A DNA stretch of 64,000 nucleotides. Source: Glandiceps talaboti. Its lineage: Eukaryota > Hemichordata > Enteropneusta > Spengelidae. The stretch lies in NCBI RefSeq assembly GCF_964340395.1, contig NC_135552.1, positions 8,583,994 through 8,647,993 on the forward strand, read 5' to 3'. The position numbers and the translations under genes were made by a program. Numbering within the stretch: the first letter of the stretch is position 1; the number at the start of each line of letters is the position of its first letter. The notes under the pieces are model-generated. The model had not been told where the DNA came from. It saw nothing but the letters and a program-made list of their open reading frames with translations, and did not search any database. Shown here in pieces: positions 1 through 14,011 of the stretch.

Positions 1-835
1 CACTTCCCACTTGTAAAACAAGTATGCAACACAGTCTGCTTTCATTGCACAAGTATGTACTATATACCCCCATCCCCATATATACATGTATATGGATATA
101 TATGAATGAATGCACGCACAGACACACGCACGCACGCATGCATGCACATACGCATGCACACACACACATACATATTCATCAACACACATATACATATCCA
201 GACATACACAATGTACACATGTACAAAAAAATACATACATAAATTCTACATATACGCATGTGTGTCCAACTGTACATTATATACATGTACTGATCATAAA
301 GGACAGATCAAAATGAAATTGGAAAACCTTTTCTGAAGTTTGCCTTCTGCTACCTCAAGGGCTTCCTGTATTTTCAGTCCAGTGAACTTTAATAGTCACT
401 TGGGTTACAGAATGGAAGAGAAATGAACTGCATGCAAAATAAGTCTTTCCTTTCGCTCTCTTGTCTCCAGAGTACATTTACATTACCCTCACAAGATGTA
501 GCTCATTCTAGTTGAGTACCATTGTGGTGACACATCCTTCTCTTTCGTGTTCTCTCAAGTGTCAATCACTATGGTTACAATGAATTCAAAAATTGCATAT
601 GTACTCCTCAATCTTCCACCGCAGGCAAAACACTTGTGCTGTTAACATTGCTGTAGACTTCTCATTCCTTTTTAGTCACAATAGTGTAAAATTACCTCAT
701 TTCAATACGAAATTTAATCTGACTGTACATGCATGATGAACTGAATTGAATAATCTTGCATGTCATACAGGAAAACTGAAGATATTTGAGGAAATGTAGC
801 TTGGTTGCAAGTTTTCTTGTCTAGAAAAGACATTA

Positions 836-1235
836 CTCTGTGAACATATCTATTTCAATACTTAGATTCTTGGGAACATTAGCCTGTCTGCAGGCTGGAT
901 AAGTGACTCTGCCATGGTCGTTGCAATAAGTGTGGACTCACAAATGCTGCCTGCAGACAGGCAAGGATCACGACAACATGCTAACTGGGGATCAGAAATA
1001 CCCAGTATTAAAATAGAAATTGGAATCAGTTGATATTTAAGGACATGTAGTTTGAATCTCTTGTTCTCTTGTCTTACATGTACATTACTCGGTGATCATA
1101 CCTATTTCAATACTTAGATGGAGACTGAGAGCATTAGGCTGTCTACAGGCTTGATATGCAACCCTGTCACGGTTGTTAGAGACTATTGTGGACTCACAAC
1201 TGCAGCTTATAGTCAGACAAGGATCAGAACAATGA
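836..1235. repeat. Diverged tandem duplication (~245-bp unit) with internal palindrome
   Basis: The block around 836-980 (cattactctgtgaacatatc, tatttcaatacttagat, cattagcctgtctgcaggct, tgtggactcacaa, gacaaggatca) recurs around 1083-1235. The first copy has a perfect 14-bp inverted repeat, gcctgtctgcaggc (882-895) with gcctgcagacaggc (949-962); it is decayed in the second copy. Confidence 0.75.
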
Positions 1236-2454
1236 ACGAAAAGAGGATAAGAAATTGATATCTAGGATATACATGTAGCAAATGGGTTTGTGGCCGATAT
1301 TTCTGTACGAAATAAGTCTAGATTGATGGAATTAACATACATGTCTAGGCTGTCTACAGTCCTAGATCTGACGATATGTCTATTAAGTTTGTGCTAGAAA
1401 ATGAACTCTCTGATGTTTAACACTCCACTTCAATGAAATATAATATATAGAATATAATGAAAGCAAATTATTCACCAGCTTATAATAATAACTTATATAA
1501 TGTCTTACATGTACAGTCATGTATATCCGAAAATTGAATAGTACTCATGTACATGTAACCCACCCAAACTGATGTGGGAAAATAGCCACGTTCAATCAAA
1601 CAGTGCAGGCATATACATGTACATTGTGGCTGTAACATTTTCGTTACATGCCATTGCCAAGTACACATTTATATGACGAGCAATGTATTATGTTATGATT
1701 TTACGTTCGGTTATATTATCAAAATACACGAATGAGTGTATCTTGCAAAAACTACAATTTGGATGAGTTACATGTACTACATTTACTACTCCTTGTCTGT
1801 AGGCAATAAAACTTTCACTTGCTCAACAACTACCTGGGATTTTCCTATCGGGAACACTGGCATGTGTATATTTTGAGGCATGATGCAATCATTTCATTTC
1901 AATACCTCTTTTCTAGCTGCCATATTGTGTATATCGAGTGATACAATTAATAAATGAAATGACAGATTTTCATTTCCCACCATTTCCTTTCTTTTCAATT
2001 TGCCTTCACGCTTATTAAATTTTGTTGTACACATTTACCTCCTCAGAAAATTAATATCCTTAACAATAAGTTCATGTTTATACAAGCTTACAGGCAAACA
2101 TGGACTAGATGGATACACTGACAAAAACAGAAAGGTGTTGTCTGTCTACCTGAGGCTCTGTTTTCCTAATACAAGTTATTCTACTTTGCATGTTACCTTG
2201 TACATGTGTTTGTGGATGTGTATTTGTATATGTTAGACTTAGAGTGTCTGCATAAATGCATGATGGTTGAGTGCATAGGTATACATGTGTCAGTATGTAC
2301 ATTGTATATCCACAGTACTGGGGTATATATACTGTATACCGTACATGTAATATGTACAATGTATGACTGTGCGCATGCACACTGAAGTACAATGAGTGCA
2401 TCTATATCTATAAGACAGTGTGCAAGCATGCATTACTGAGTGTTAGTGTACTGG

Positions 2455-2474
2455 TATGTGTATATGTGTATGTA

Positions 2475-2532
<58 letters not shown>

Positions 2533-2604
2533 TGTGTGTGTGTGTGTATATGTGTGTGTGTATATGTGTGTGTGTATGTGTGTGTGTATATATGTGTGTG
2601 TGTG

Positions 2605-2643
<39 letters not shown>

Positions 2644-2685
2644 CTGTCTGTCTATCTGTCTGTACGTATGTATGTATGTATGTAT
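2455..2685. repeat. (TG)n/(TATG)n compound microsatellite
   Basis: Alternating TG runs broken by TATA, ending in CTGT and GTAT repeats. Open frames on either strand are artefacts of the repeat. Confidence 0.95.
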
Positions 2686-2800
2686 CATTCTCACAAGCTA
2701 GAGCATTTTTTCCTGAGTGACACAACGAAAAATAATACGTTCGGCGTTGGCTGATAAGACTCGACGTAGAGGGCGGTGATGTGTGACGATAGTATGTATG

Positions 2801-2810
<10 letters not shown>

Positions 2811-2850
<40 letters not shown>
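2811..2850. repeat. (TG)n microsatellite
   Basis: About 20 uninterrupted TG units between tatata and tacatg. Confidence 0.95.
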
Positions 2851-2853
<3 letters not shown>

Positions 2854-3639
2854 ATGTATACGTGCATGTACATGTATTCTAACCACTATGACAGCTGAAA
2901 GTCAACTCATACCCATACTGTACCAGTCTAATTACAATATGTAGTATTTCATTAATCACTTACATGTAGTTTATTATACACATACATGTATAATCTATTA
3001 CTGGATACCCAGATATGATAAATGTGTTATGCAATGTGCACAGCTGTACATACATCATGTATTAATTCATATTTCTAATCATGCTTTACACTGAGTGCTC
3101 GCCATCACTGTACAAATGTCTGCCTTCCATTACATTTCTCTCATTATACAGGGTTCGATATCATTTGCTGCCATCTACATATACTGTCTTATTTTCAGAC
3201 ACATATCAGTCATGTGTACAGGGGATAGGATTCCACTGACTTTGTCTGTCATTAACAAATAACAAATAATCGATAGCTGTACATTGTATAGAAAGGCAGA
3301 AATGTATTACAGACACATCTAAAAACACAATTACATTTGGCATGCATTTGATGTGCAAACAGTTAGATGACGATTGTAGAAATTTGATGGAAATCAATTT
3401 CTATTCAAGTAGGTAGTCAATCCAATATTACCATTCAAGTAGAACAATTTTTTTTTTAATTTCCATTTTTTTAACCTTTACTTTCAAATGTGCTCATATT
3501 TTACGGATTAGCATACAAATGTAGTATTACTTTAATATGTCTAGTGAATGTCAGCCAAGAATGTCAACTCAATAACTGACTACATATCAAACAAGACAGG
3601 CTAATCTATCTAAGTACATGTAGGTCTTACAAATGACCT

Positions 3640-4410
3640 TTTCTATCATTCCCAAAGTTTTGAAGTTACTATTAGTGTCACTATTTAGAATATATGTGTA
3701 ACACTTTACCTAGTGCTAGGGAGTCATGTCAGACACTGTGATATACAAGTGTTACTTTCTTGTCATTTTACCTAATGCTAGGGAGTCATCAGAGAACTCT
3801 GCATCATTCCCTACATTTGTAAGACCCGTAAGTGATGTACAAGTGTCATTATTTTGAATATAGCATTTTACCTCGTGCTAGGATGTCATATAAAAAAACT
3901 GTGACGTACTGAGTCATTATCTAGAATATAGCACTTTACCTAGTACTACAGGGTCAAGTCAGAAACTGTGATGTACAAGTGTCACTATCTAGAATACACC
4001 TGGTCCATTTTACCTAGTACGAGGCAGTCAAATCATAGAACACTGCATCTTTCCCTCGATGATGTACAAGTTTCATTATCTATAATACATCATTTTACCT
4101 AGTATATACTATGGGGTCAAATCAGGGAGTACTGCATCTTTCTTTTAGCTAGTGATGTACAAGTGTCACTATCTAGAATACACCGTTTTACCTAGTACTA
4201 GACAGTGAAATCAGAGAACACTGCATCTTTCCCTTAGTGATGTACAAGTGTCACTACATGTATATCAAATATAACATTTTACCTACTGCTAGGGGATCAA
4301 GTCAAAGAATCTACCTCATTCCCTAAGTGATGTACAAGTGTCACTACTAGGGTACAGAATATAGCATTTTACCATACCTAGTCATATTAGGGGGTCAAGT
4401 CATAGAAAAT
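3640..4410. repeat. Decayed ~85-95-bp tandem repeat, about 8-9 copies
   Basis: Recurring words in fixed order are ttttacctagtactaggg, gtcaagtcagagaacactgc, then gtgatgtacaagtgtcacta and tctagaata. Copies differ by substitutions and indels. No coding sequence is seen. Confidence 0.85.
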
Positions 4411-4762
4411 TGCAATAACTGCAATGACTCCTGGGTAAAAGTTTGACAAGTACTGACTCCATATCATATGTTTGACTCTGACTTTGATGGTAAATTACCT
4501 TTTGGCCCTGGGACAAATCATCTAATAATATTCAAATAACGGGTTATACTTTAAATTGTGAAATGACAAGTCCAATAAAATATTAGTCTGGATGCCCACG
4601 TGGTTTCTAACTGTGAGTGGAAGTATAAATGGTAACAATACTGTATGCAATCGAACTAGACGAATAAAATATCAATTGATACATGTACATGTATTTCAAA
4701 TATATTCAAATTTGAAATCATCATGTGTTATAACTTGCAAATGCCCTACATGTTATACAGTG

Positions 4763-4945
4763 TGCGTTCTAAGCCAATTTGATGTGCCACTGACGTACAC
4801 AATTTCTAGTGACACACCAAGATTTGGTGTTTGACGCACACAATTTCTAGTGATGCACCAAGATTTGGTGTAAATTTCCCCATCTCTTACTATGGGTGAC
4901 TCACAAGAAATGCCATTTTGACTCACAACAACAAAATTTGGCTAC
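4763..4945 (+). repeat. Dispersed repeat with caccaagatttggtg palindromes, copy 1
   Basis: Contains two internal copies of acacaatttctagtgacacaccaagatttggtgt, then a conserved ctcttactatgggtgactcacaagaaatgcc block. Related sequence occurs at 6262-6418 and 38884-38999 in the same orientation. No ORF. Confidence 0.8.
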
Positions 4946-6261
4946 CATTCGAGAGTACAATGAATTGTTATATATGTATAGTACACTCTCTTGTTGGTAC
5001 ATTGTTACATGGTCAGGGGTAGACTGTAAAATACATTGCTGGGAGTGTCCGTGTCATCCTTCCCCTTGTGAAGAAGAACGCCCCCAACAGTTGATAATTC
5101 AGTCTGGGTTAGGGGCAACTACAACAGTTACACAATGTACATTGCCCCATGCATAGACAGCAAGTCAAACTGATATATATCTAATACTCATCTTTCAATT
5201 TCACATTTGGTATATAATGGGACCACCACAAAGAAAAGTTACCTTATTTGTTAACTTCAGAAACAGAACCTGGTGGGATGAGAGCACTTGAACAGTGTTT
5301 ATTACATGTGGGGAGTTTATGGCAATATAAAAGTCAACACAGTTGTTGTATATCATTTGGCCAGTTATAGTTTTCAATCACATAGCTTCCTGATACAACC
5401 AATGTCTAGAAATTCAGCAGGATTTGTTTCCTTGTAAAACCAATGTCCGGTTCACCATTAAGGCAGGCTTGTAAGAAATGATTCTGCGACAATGAATGAG
5501 AAAATAAAAGGCACTGAGTTGCCCTCTGAGTTGCCAAACTCAATTTTTTCAAAATGTACTTTACTTTTCCCATTTGTAAAATCTGAAATGACTATTAATA
5601 AAATCAGCAGTAAACCTAAGGGAGATGTAAAACAGACTCCAGTGAGTACAGTTCTAGTATGCTATTTACTAATAGTCTACACTATGTCTATCCAAGGCTA
5701 GTGTATAGATGTATGAGCATTGTGTTTGGTCACAAGAGTTCATTGACCTCTGTCCTTACACACAATGGTGCCAGGTAGACGGTGATTAAATAGTCAGCCA
5801 AGCAGATCAGCTCTGGTAAATAACAATACAGGGCTTTGATGTGCACTTCTAAAAGATTAGGCAGATGTTGGTACTCTACATAAAACATAGTTTGGTGTAT
5901 GAGCATTTACAAAAAAAGGTAACATGGCGCTGTACATGTGTTGACATGGCTAAACCATGTGAAACTCAAAATGACACGCACATATATATATACATGTGAC
6001 TCGCATTCCCTCCCAAACTGGAAAATTCATCTCATAACAATGATAAATTACTCAGTAACTTTCTAACTAACTAACTAACATGTAATTTTTATCAATTCTC
6101 ACTCTGTCAGATACTTTGTATAGTATGATATGATTGAAGAGGAGAACAGTCTGTGTTATTACATTGACAGAACATTGCACCTGCATTGTAGACAATAGTT
6201 TGAAAATATGGCTATCCATCATAACTACAGAATAATCACACCATGTCTATGTATGTGTAGT

Positions 6262-6418
6262 ATATATCATTCAGTGTGCCCTATGCCAATTTGATGTACC
6301 ACTGATGCACACAATTTCTAGTGACGCACCAGAATTTGGTGTTACCCTATCTCTTACTATGTGGTGACTCACAAGAAATGTCAGTTTTTATCATTTTGAC
6401 AAAATTTGGCTACCATAG
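6262..6418 (+). repeat. Dispersed repeat, copy 2
   Basis: Shares gccaatttgatgtaccactga, cacacaatttctagtgacgc, ctcttactatg-ggtgactcacaag and caaaatttggctaccat with 4763-4945. Confidence 0.8.
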
Positions 6419-6598
6419 GGGGCACACTGATATCACTATCAGGTCTTGAATTTACCTTTACCTTATATATGTAGGATTGATACATGTAGTCAAATATACA
6501 TGTAGTCTTGAATGAACTGTTTCAGTTACAAATTCTCTGTTGATTCCATTGTCTAACACTAGTAACATAACAGACTTAGTCCTACCCCTATAAATGTG

Positions 6599-7625
6599 GT
6601 AGTCTACATGTAGATACAATGTTTAGTAATCTATGTGCCATGGACTACTGCTAATTTGGTAGACTAGATATAATGTTTAGTAGTCTATGTGTCATGGACT
6701 ACTGCTAATTTGGTAGTCTAGATACAATGTTTAGTAGTCTATGTGTCCTGGACTACTGCTAATTTGGTAGTCTAGATACAATGTTTGGTAGTCTGTGTCC
6801 TGGACTACTGCTAATTTGGTAGTCTAGATACAATGTTTAGTAGTCTATGTGTCCTGGACTACTGCTAATTTGGTAGTCTAGATACAATGTTTAGAAGTCT
6901 GTGTGTCCTGGACTACTGCTAATTTGGTAGTCTAGATACAATGTCTAGCAGTCTGTGTGTCCTGGACTACTGCTAATTTGGTAGTCTAGATACAATGTTT
7001 AGAAGTCTGTGTGTCCTGGACTACTGCTAATTTGGTAGTCTAGATACAATGTCTAGCAGTCTGTGTGTCCTGGACTACTGCTAATTTGGTAGTCTAGATA
7101 CAATGTTTAGAAGTCTATGTGTCCTGGACTACTGCTAATTTGGTAGTCTAGATACAATGTCTAGCAGTCTGTGTGTCCTGGACTACTGCTAATTTGGTAG
7201 TCTAGATACAATGTTTAGAAGTCTGTGTGTCCTGGACTACTGCTAATTTGGTAGTCTAGATACAATGTCTAGCAGTCTGTGTGTCCTGGACTACTGCTAA
7301 TTTGGTAGTCTAGATACAATGTTTAGAAGTCTGTGTGTCCTGGACTACTGCTAATTTGGTAGTCTAGATACAATGTCTAGCAGTCTGTGTGTCCTGGACT
7401 ACTGCTAATTTGGTAGTCTAGATACAATGTTTAGTAGTCTATGTGTCCTGGACTACTGCTAATTTGGTAGTCTAGATACAATGTTTAGTAGTCTATGTGT
7501 CCTGGACTACTGCTAATTTGGTAGTCTAGATACAATGTTTAATAGTCTATGTGTCCTGGACTACTGCTAATTTAGTAGTCTAGATACAATGTTTAATAGT
7601 CTATGTGTCCTGGACTACTGTTAGT
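6599..7625. repeat. 54-bp minisatellite, 19 copies
   Basis: A tandem array of a 54-bp unit (tagtctagatacaatg... ...cctggactactgctaatttgg). Units between about 6890 and 7420 alternate between tttagaag and ctagcag variants, so the recent expansion there used a 108-bp dimer. Each unit contains an internal inverted repeat, gactac-tgctaatttg-gtagtc. Outer units are more diverged. There is no spacer diversity. Confidence 0.95.
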
Positions 7626-7817
7626 TAGCCAAGCAAACTGTTTCACTTACAATTTTCTATTGTTTTGCATTGATCTATAAACAGACAAACAGTTTCTAAA
7701 TTTGGTGATCTAGACACAATGGTTGTTAGTCTGTATATGTATACACATACATCCTGGACATCTGCTAATTTTAAGTCCTGAGAATGATTGTTTACATGTC
7801 ATTAAATGATAGAATCT

Positions 7818-9165
7818 AAGTTCATGGCTGGTTAAGGAGTTTCTGTAAACATTAGCCTTGGTAGGGATAGCCCAGAATTCATGAAAAGATATGAGATGCC
7901 CTTCAATGGGCAGGTGTTCCATGCTAATGAAGGTAAACAAAATGTCAAATCTTAACCTACATGTATGTCTGTAGACAGACAAGGATGATATACTTACATG
8001 TAACATGTCTGAACCAAGCAGTAATGACACTCAAACTAACAGAATACTGAAAAAATATCAATGTCACCCAAATACTCTTGAACACTTTAGCAAGACTAGT
8101 CAAAACGTCACTGCAAACTTTATGATATAAAACCACCCTCATTTCATTTTTGACCCACTACTAAGCAATAATCTGGATAAATAAATACCATACATCACTG
8201 CCATATCAGTGATTCATTTGTATTATGAAATATCTAGACAAGTTCTGGGTTCATTGCTTGTTGCATCAAAGTTCACATCAATGACATTCTGAATTCATTT
8301 TTTATTCTTACATGTGACAGGATCTAGCAATATATTTTGTGAGTGTCAAGCTGTCACCCAGAACATGATGAATTCATAACTGTACAAGTTTGTGACAGTT
8401 TTGGAGTTCACAGCTGGTTATACACTACAATGCTTTTGTGAAGGCCCAGGGTGATAAAATCTACCTGAGTTTATGTAACGATCTCAATTTTCCCATCAAA
8501 ATAGTACAGGAAGAACTACATACATACGTTTTATCTGATTTCCTCCTCTGTTATCAGGGATCAACCCAAAAATAGCATATATTTCCTAAATTTTCAAAAG
8601 TGTGACAACTTACCTTTAGACTTTATTTATAACTTTGTTGGATCAAGAACATGCATATGATCTTCTCAAGTTTTTACACAAAAAAGTTTAAAAATTCAAC
8701 AATAACCTTATCACATCACTTTTTATCCATGCCATAATTATATATATGATTGAAGAATTCACAATAAAATTTATCCATCACTGTGATCAGATGGTGATCA
8801 CTATCAAATTCCCACTTGTATTAAAGTGTTTTATTTTAGGTTCATGGCTAGGTTATACTGCAACCCTATATCGTACAGTACCATTGTCATTTCATATTTG
8901 ATTCATCATAGTCCATAAAATCACAGAATGCCTGTATGACTATGAGTAGCCCATATATCATTATGACACCGTGTTTACATTGACAAGTCTCTAATGATCT
9001 TTACTGGGTTCATGGCTGGTTAGATCATTACACCAAATATCATTAAAATTTTACTTCATTTTGGACACACATTATGAAAAGGAAATTACAGAATATTAAT
9101 GTCTACATAACTGCAATATCTAAAGTCACATTCATAGGGTCATGGCTGGTTGCATCAAATTTTAT
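7818..9165 (+). repeat. Decayed array with recurring ggttcatggctggtta motif
   Basis: Related motifs occur near 7820, 8248, 8405, 8839, 9007 and 9138 in the same orientation, some followed by tgcatcaaa. The spacing is irregular (130-430 bp), as in an old, eroded tandem repeat. No coding sequence is seen. Confidence 0.5.
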
Positions 9166-10762
9166 TACAATACCAGATTGGCTGTATTTGAATTATTAAT
9201 GACAAAAATGACAACCTACAATTGTCAGCTGGTTGTATGGTTGTGGTTTGTTCAATTGAGCCATACACCATGTACATGTAATGTGTGTAGTAAAACAAAA
9301 CTAAAACTAAAGCGATATGTTTAGACAGCTGATACAATGGTCGGGTTGTGGTTCGTACCAGCTAACGCCCATGTACATTACTACATGTACACATGTGTAG
9401 TACCATGCTAGACTAGCACCATACCAGTAAACCAAAACTAAAACTAACGCGGAAACATGACTTAAGTCACAATAGACAGCATGTATGTGATTCAGGTCAC
9501 TGCACAAAAGACAGGAAGTATTGTATCATCACAAATCTTACAAGTGTACGCTTTTGATGACAATTTGCAATTTTCATGAAAATAAATTGTTTGTACTACT
9601 AACAAATTATACAAATAGAATACTTCAGAGAGAATAGAAAAACTTAGAAACTCTCATCTATGTAACCATTCCATTAAATTAAGTCATTGGCAATGTAATT
9701 ATAGGGAGGGGGAGGGGGTTCCAAATTAATTATATGACCAGTCTGTGTAAAAATAGTATATGTGACATTCTTTATGTACAGCACTGTGTCCTAACCATGG
9801 GGTGACACCCATCAGCTTGCTATACTAGTAAATATCTACAATGATTATTAATATATATGTACACACTACTACAGCAAGGAAGTGCTACATACAAAATGTA
9901 TGTACATGTTATCTAGCTTGGTGTGCATTGCTCTAAAGGAAAGACCTTCAATATCTTAAGAGTCTTGAAATGGACAAAGTCCCAGTTTACAATTATCAGG
10001 GGATAAAATTATGTCTAAAATTATCAGGAGGGAAACCCCCAACATTCATCTTTCCTCTATTACCAGATACTACTATCATAAGATATTCACATGAATAACA
10101 ACATACATGTATGTATGCATGTAAACTTACATGTAAAGTGTAGGGTAACACTTGAGATAAAACAATGATACGGTCTCAACTTACCATATTTTATACATGT
10201 AACTGGGATAGCTGTTCACACAGAGTTGTAAACTGTTACAGTTTGCATTAAAATGTAGAGTTTCCTATAAAGTCTGCAAGTACTTTTACAACCTTCTGAT
10301 ACTGTTTATGTCACACCCTGTATATTCGCTGCACTTCTACACTGAAAACAAGTACTAGTTCCTCTTTCCTACATTGTATATATACACCAATGTCAACACA
10401 CAAAAGCTTTATTACTCAGATTATTACTATACATGTATTTTCCGTTATAACTACAATATACACATGTATAACAGTCTCACTTATCTCTGTGTGAACTATA
10501 TGTACATTTGTAAGTCAACAACAATAGACACAAAAGGGGAACAGATATCAGAACATTGAAACAATGTGATACCAAAATAGTATGTGATGAATAATCACAG
10601 CTGCAAAAAAAAATCGGACATAGCTAATCATAGAAATGTCACACCATTGACATAACAATACTGATAACCAAATCACTGCCAATCAGCTCAGTCAGCACAC
10701 ATACGCACACATATTACTCAGACTGCACCAAATAACCGTCATTACATTCGTAACCAACTTAC

Positions 10763-10809
10763 CCGCCAAGTCCTTCTAGTTCTATCTTTATAAGTTTCCA
10801 TTCGGCCAT
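10763..10809 (-). CDS. Candidate short initiating exon, possibly an alternative start
   Basis: The minus strand reads ATG GCC GAA TGG ..., giving MAEWKLIKIELEGLG in 15 codons, then GG|GTAAGT, a strong donor in phase 2. A CRE-like TGACGTAA lies 15-25 bases upstream of the ATG. Base composition here is less repetitive than in the surroundings. It could be an internal first exon of the RhoGAP gene or the start of another minus-strand gene continuing leftwards. I recognise no family in 15 residues and found no partner exon, so this may be chance. Confidence 0.25.
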
Positions 10810-12246
10810 ACAAACTTTACGTCATTTGGTGTACAAATTCCTACCCAGCAGATCTAGAATGTTGAGTTATTTTATTGCAGGTGTCAAACCATCTAGGTCA
10901 CAACCCTGTCCTGTGACTTACTCTGCCCTATATTCAAATCAATAACTACTCAGGTACTTGATAGGACCCCACCTTATCTTGCAATTTAGACTAGGTGACT
11001 GTTAATAATTATCTTTGGTATGCTGTTTGTTTCACAACACAACAGTTATGTGATGATGTAATGTTACAAAAAAAATGTGCTGTATATCAGATGAATCTAT
11101 AAGGAGATACATGTTTCGCAGTGAGTTTGGAATCTTTGCTGTTATGTTGTACGGAAGTAAAATATCATATCCTGCAGTAGATACAGGTCAGCTGAGCAGA
11201 GCAGTATTTATTGAACTGAAGTGTACAAGTACACATGTACAGACAATAACGAATTACTCAAATAAACAAAAGGTTTTAAAATTGTTCAGGAGTACTGGTA
11301 GGGTATTTATTGAACATACAAATACAATCACCAATGCCAAGTTGGAATTAGAAAATTATTCAATACTTATGAAATACGAATTACATGTAAGATCTTTATT
11401 GAACTGAGAACACATTTAATGGCCAGGGTTTCACTCTGAGTTTCTTACACAGTAGTATCAATCAGTGGAGCTATGGATTACAAACGATCATTCTTTTTTT
11501 CTGGACCAACTTTTTCTATCACTCAGCTCGATAACTATTTTGTGCACCTACATTTTAATCCTAATCTGAAGTGAGCCGCTAACATACAGGTACCTGTAAT
11601 CACGAATATCATAACGTTCCAAAATTATTTGATAATGTAAGCTTAGAATTGAGGTTATTTAATTTATTCAACTGGGGTGTAGTTTTTATTACAAAATACA
11701 TGCAGTAGAACAGCATGACTCTATGAGCACAACCAACAAATAACTACAAGAGTGACACGTTCCAACAAATGACAAATTCCTATTATTATGATATACAAAA
11801 ATGTATATATTGTACACTTAGATTACAACATAGAGATATAATAGCTACAATATATGATGACAATTACATTGTAAATTCCTTTAGAAGATGCATCATCCTA
11901 GACAACCACATAGGTTTTTTTCATCTCTGAACAAACATGGATTAGCCGTGATATCAGAATTTTGTGGTTTGCTAAGATGACAATTATGCTGACTTATTCT
12001 CATTTGATGATAGTATACTGATAGCAAGTCTGAGTTATTCCCATTTGATGATAGCTAAAGTACACTGATAGGGAACACTGACATTCACTTAAAAAGGTCA
12101 CAGGCAATTCAACCTCAACATAAATTTTCAGTCTACATGTACATGTACTTAAATATGCTACAATGTATTAGTGTTAGTTACAGCTGTCTTTAGTCATATA
12201 GCATACACTTTAGGAATTTTTACTAAATGTACATTGTAGTGCAGTG

Positions 12247-12248
<2 letters not shown>

Positions 12249-12294
<46 letters not shown>

Positions 12295-12485
12295 TGTGTA
12301 AAAGGTATGTGTCTGTCTGTCTGTGTGTATGTCTGTCTGTCTCTGTCTGTCTGTCTGCATATGTGTCTGTATACATGTATGTGTTGAACGTATAAAGTGT
12401 ATACAAACAGGAGTATATGTGTCTGTATGTATTTTGTGTATGTGTGTATAAACAGTGTATCTATATTGTGTGTGTGTATGTGTGT

Positions 12486-12568
<83 letters not shown>

Positions 12569-12570
12569 TT
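12249..12570. repeat. Compound (GT)n / (CTGT)n / (TG)n microsatellite region
   Basis: (GT)n at 12249-12292, CTGT-rich 12310-12358, then a long (TG)n to about 12567 in the same strand sense. Confidence 0.95.
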
Positions 12571-13555
12571 TTCTGCCCTGGGTATTCATAGTACAGTTTA
12601 TTCTTTTGTCAATGAGGTGTGTGTACATTTGTATCTGCTACAGTGTAGTCTAGGCGTTTAGTAAATGACATACATGTACATGTAATAACCAAGAAGTTTT
12701 ATCATGCCTTCATGCATGAATGTGAAATAATGCAAAGATAACATATTTGAATTATCATAAATAAATCAGTAAAATAATTAAACATAACATTTTATTTATT
12801 GCTTATTTTCAAAGCAGTTACTTATCAAAAGTGTGTGTATATATAAAGTTATTTTATATTACTTGTAAGTTATAACTCAAAGTGTTGCATTAATAAGGTG
12901 ACATACTGTGCCTTTTGTATAGTCCATATTTCAGTTGCTAGGTTCCCTTTGTACTCAAAAGTCATTAAATTTCCATTAAATCATATTTCCAATTGCTCTC
13001 CAATATTTGAGTACTACAAAAACCAGTAATAATTGTCCATAATTATGTAAATCTACATGACACTTCTCACCATATGTGGATAAAACAGTCCGCCTCATTT
13101 CAATATTTGAATGTTCAGTTGATGTAAATGATGTGTACATAATATGCAGATATAGCACTAAAGTGTTCCCCACTCCTTCTCTGTTCCCCCTCCCCCCCTC
13201 CCTCAAAAGAAAACAAGGATTCTGTATAGACGGGAGTCAGTCTTCGATTATAAATCATACTACAACACAATACATGGGGGATGAGTTGTGTTCATAAAGG
13301 TTTATAGGTGTGTAATGAATTCAAAATATACTAAATATGAAATATTTTTTAGATGCAATGTTTTGCTATATGTGATAAGTAGGTAAAATTAACCGGATTC
13401 CCTTGTCCTTTTATCAGGCTTCCATTACCAAACTATTATAGATTGTATGGGATACATTTATTGCTTTTAAGTTTTACAACTTTCTGTTACTGGAGTTCAC
13501 CAACCTTAGCAAACACTGATATTTTACTATTCTAAAGTACATGGAAGTCACAAAT

Positions 13556-13651
13556 TAGTCTGTAAGGTACACCGTGACAGGGCGCCCTCACACACTGTAA
13601 CTCCTCCTGGGAGAGGTAAGGGCAGAACGACATGACATATCTTACAGTCCA
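13556..13651. mobile_element. Small palindromic MITE, copy 1
   Basis: A 96-bp element starts tagtctgtaaggtac and ends gacatatcttacagtcca. The ends are imperfect inverted repeats. It is flanked by the 9-bp direct repeat gtcacaaat (13547-13555 and 13652-13660). It contains gggcgccctcac, shared with copy 2. A 9-bp duplication would fit Mutator-like parentage, but this is inference. Confidence 0.85.
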
Positions 13652-14011
13652 GTCACAAATAATTATTATGTCATTCTACTCATAGAAATGATCACAAGAT
13701 TCAAATCATGAGATATGGTGACAAAATCATCACATTATCATTTGAAATTCGTGAAAATTACTGTCTTTCAACAGGCATGGTCTCAGATTTGGTATCTGTC
13801 CCCCACACATCAAGTGCTGTTGGTGATTGGAAGACGCAAGCAAAATCTGAGTAAAGAGCTTGTAGACTAACATAGAAAGTGTAAAAACCCATAACATGAA
13901 CATGATCTGGTTTCTGTTATCTGGATGACTTGCACATTTCTATACATAATTTCCATCCCCATGAAGGTATTTGTCATCAAAATATATTACATATGTCACT
14001 GTGTGTATAGA

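Noticed and set aside
6599-7625. Possible CRISPR array
   Set aside because: Units are contiguous 54-bp repeats without unique spacers, in an animal genome.
11075-11407. 110-codon plus-strand frame
   Set aside because: No domain, no splice-site context, and internal repetition (tatttattgaac) typical of noncoding DNA.
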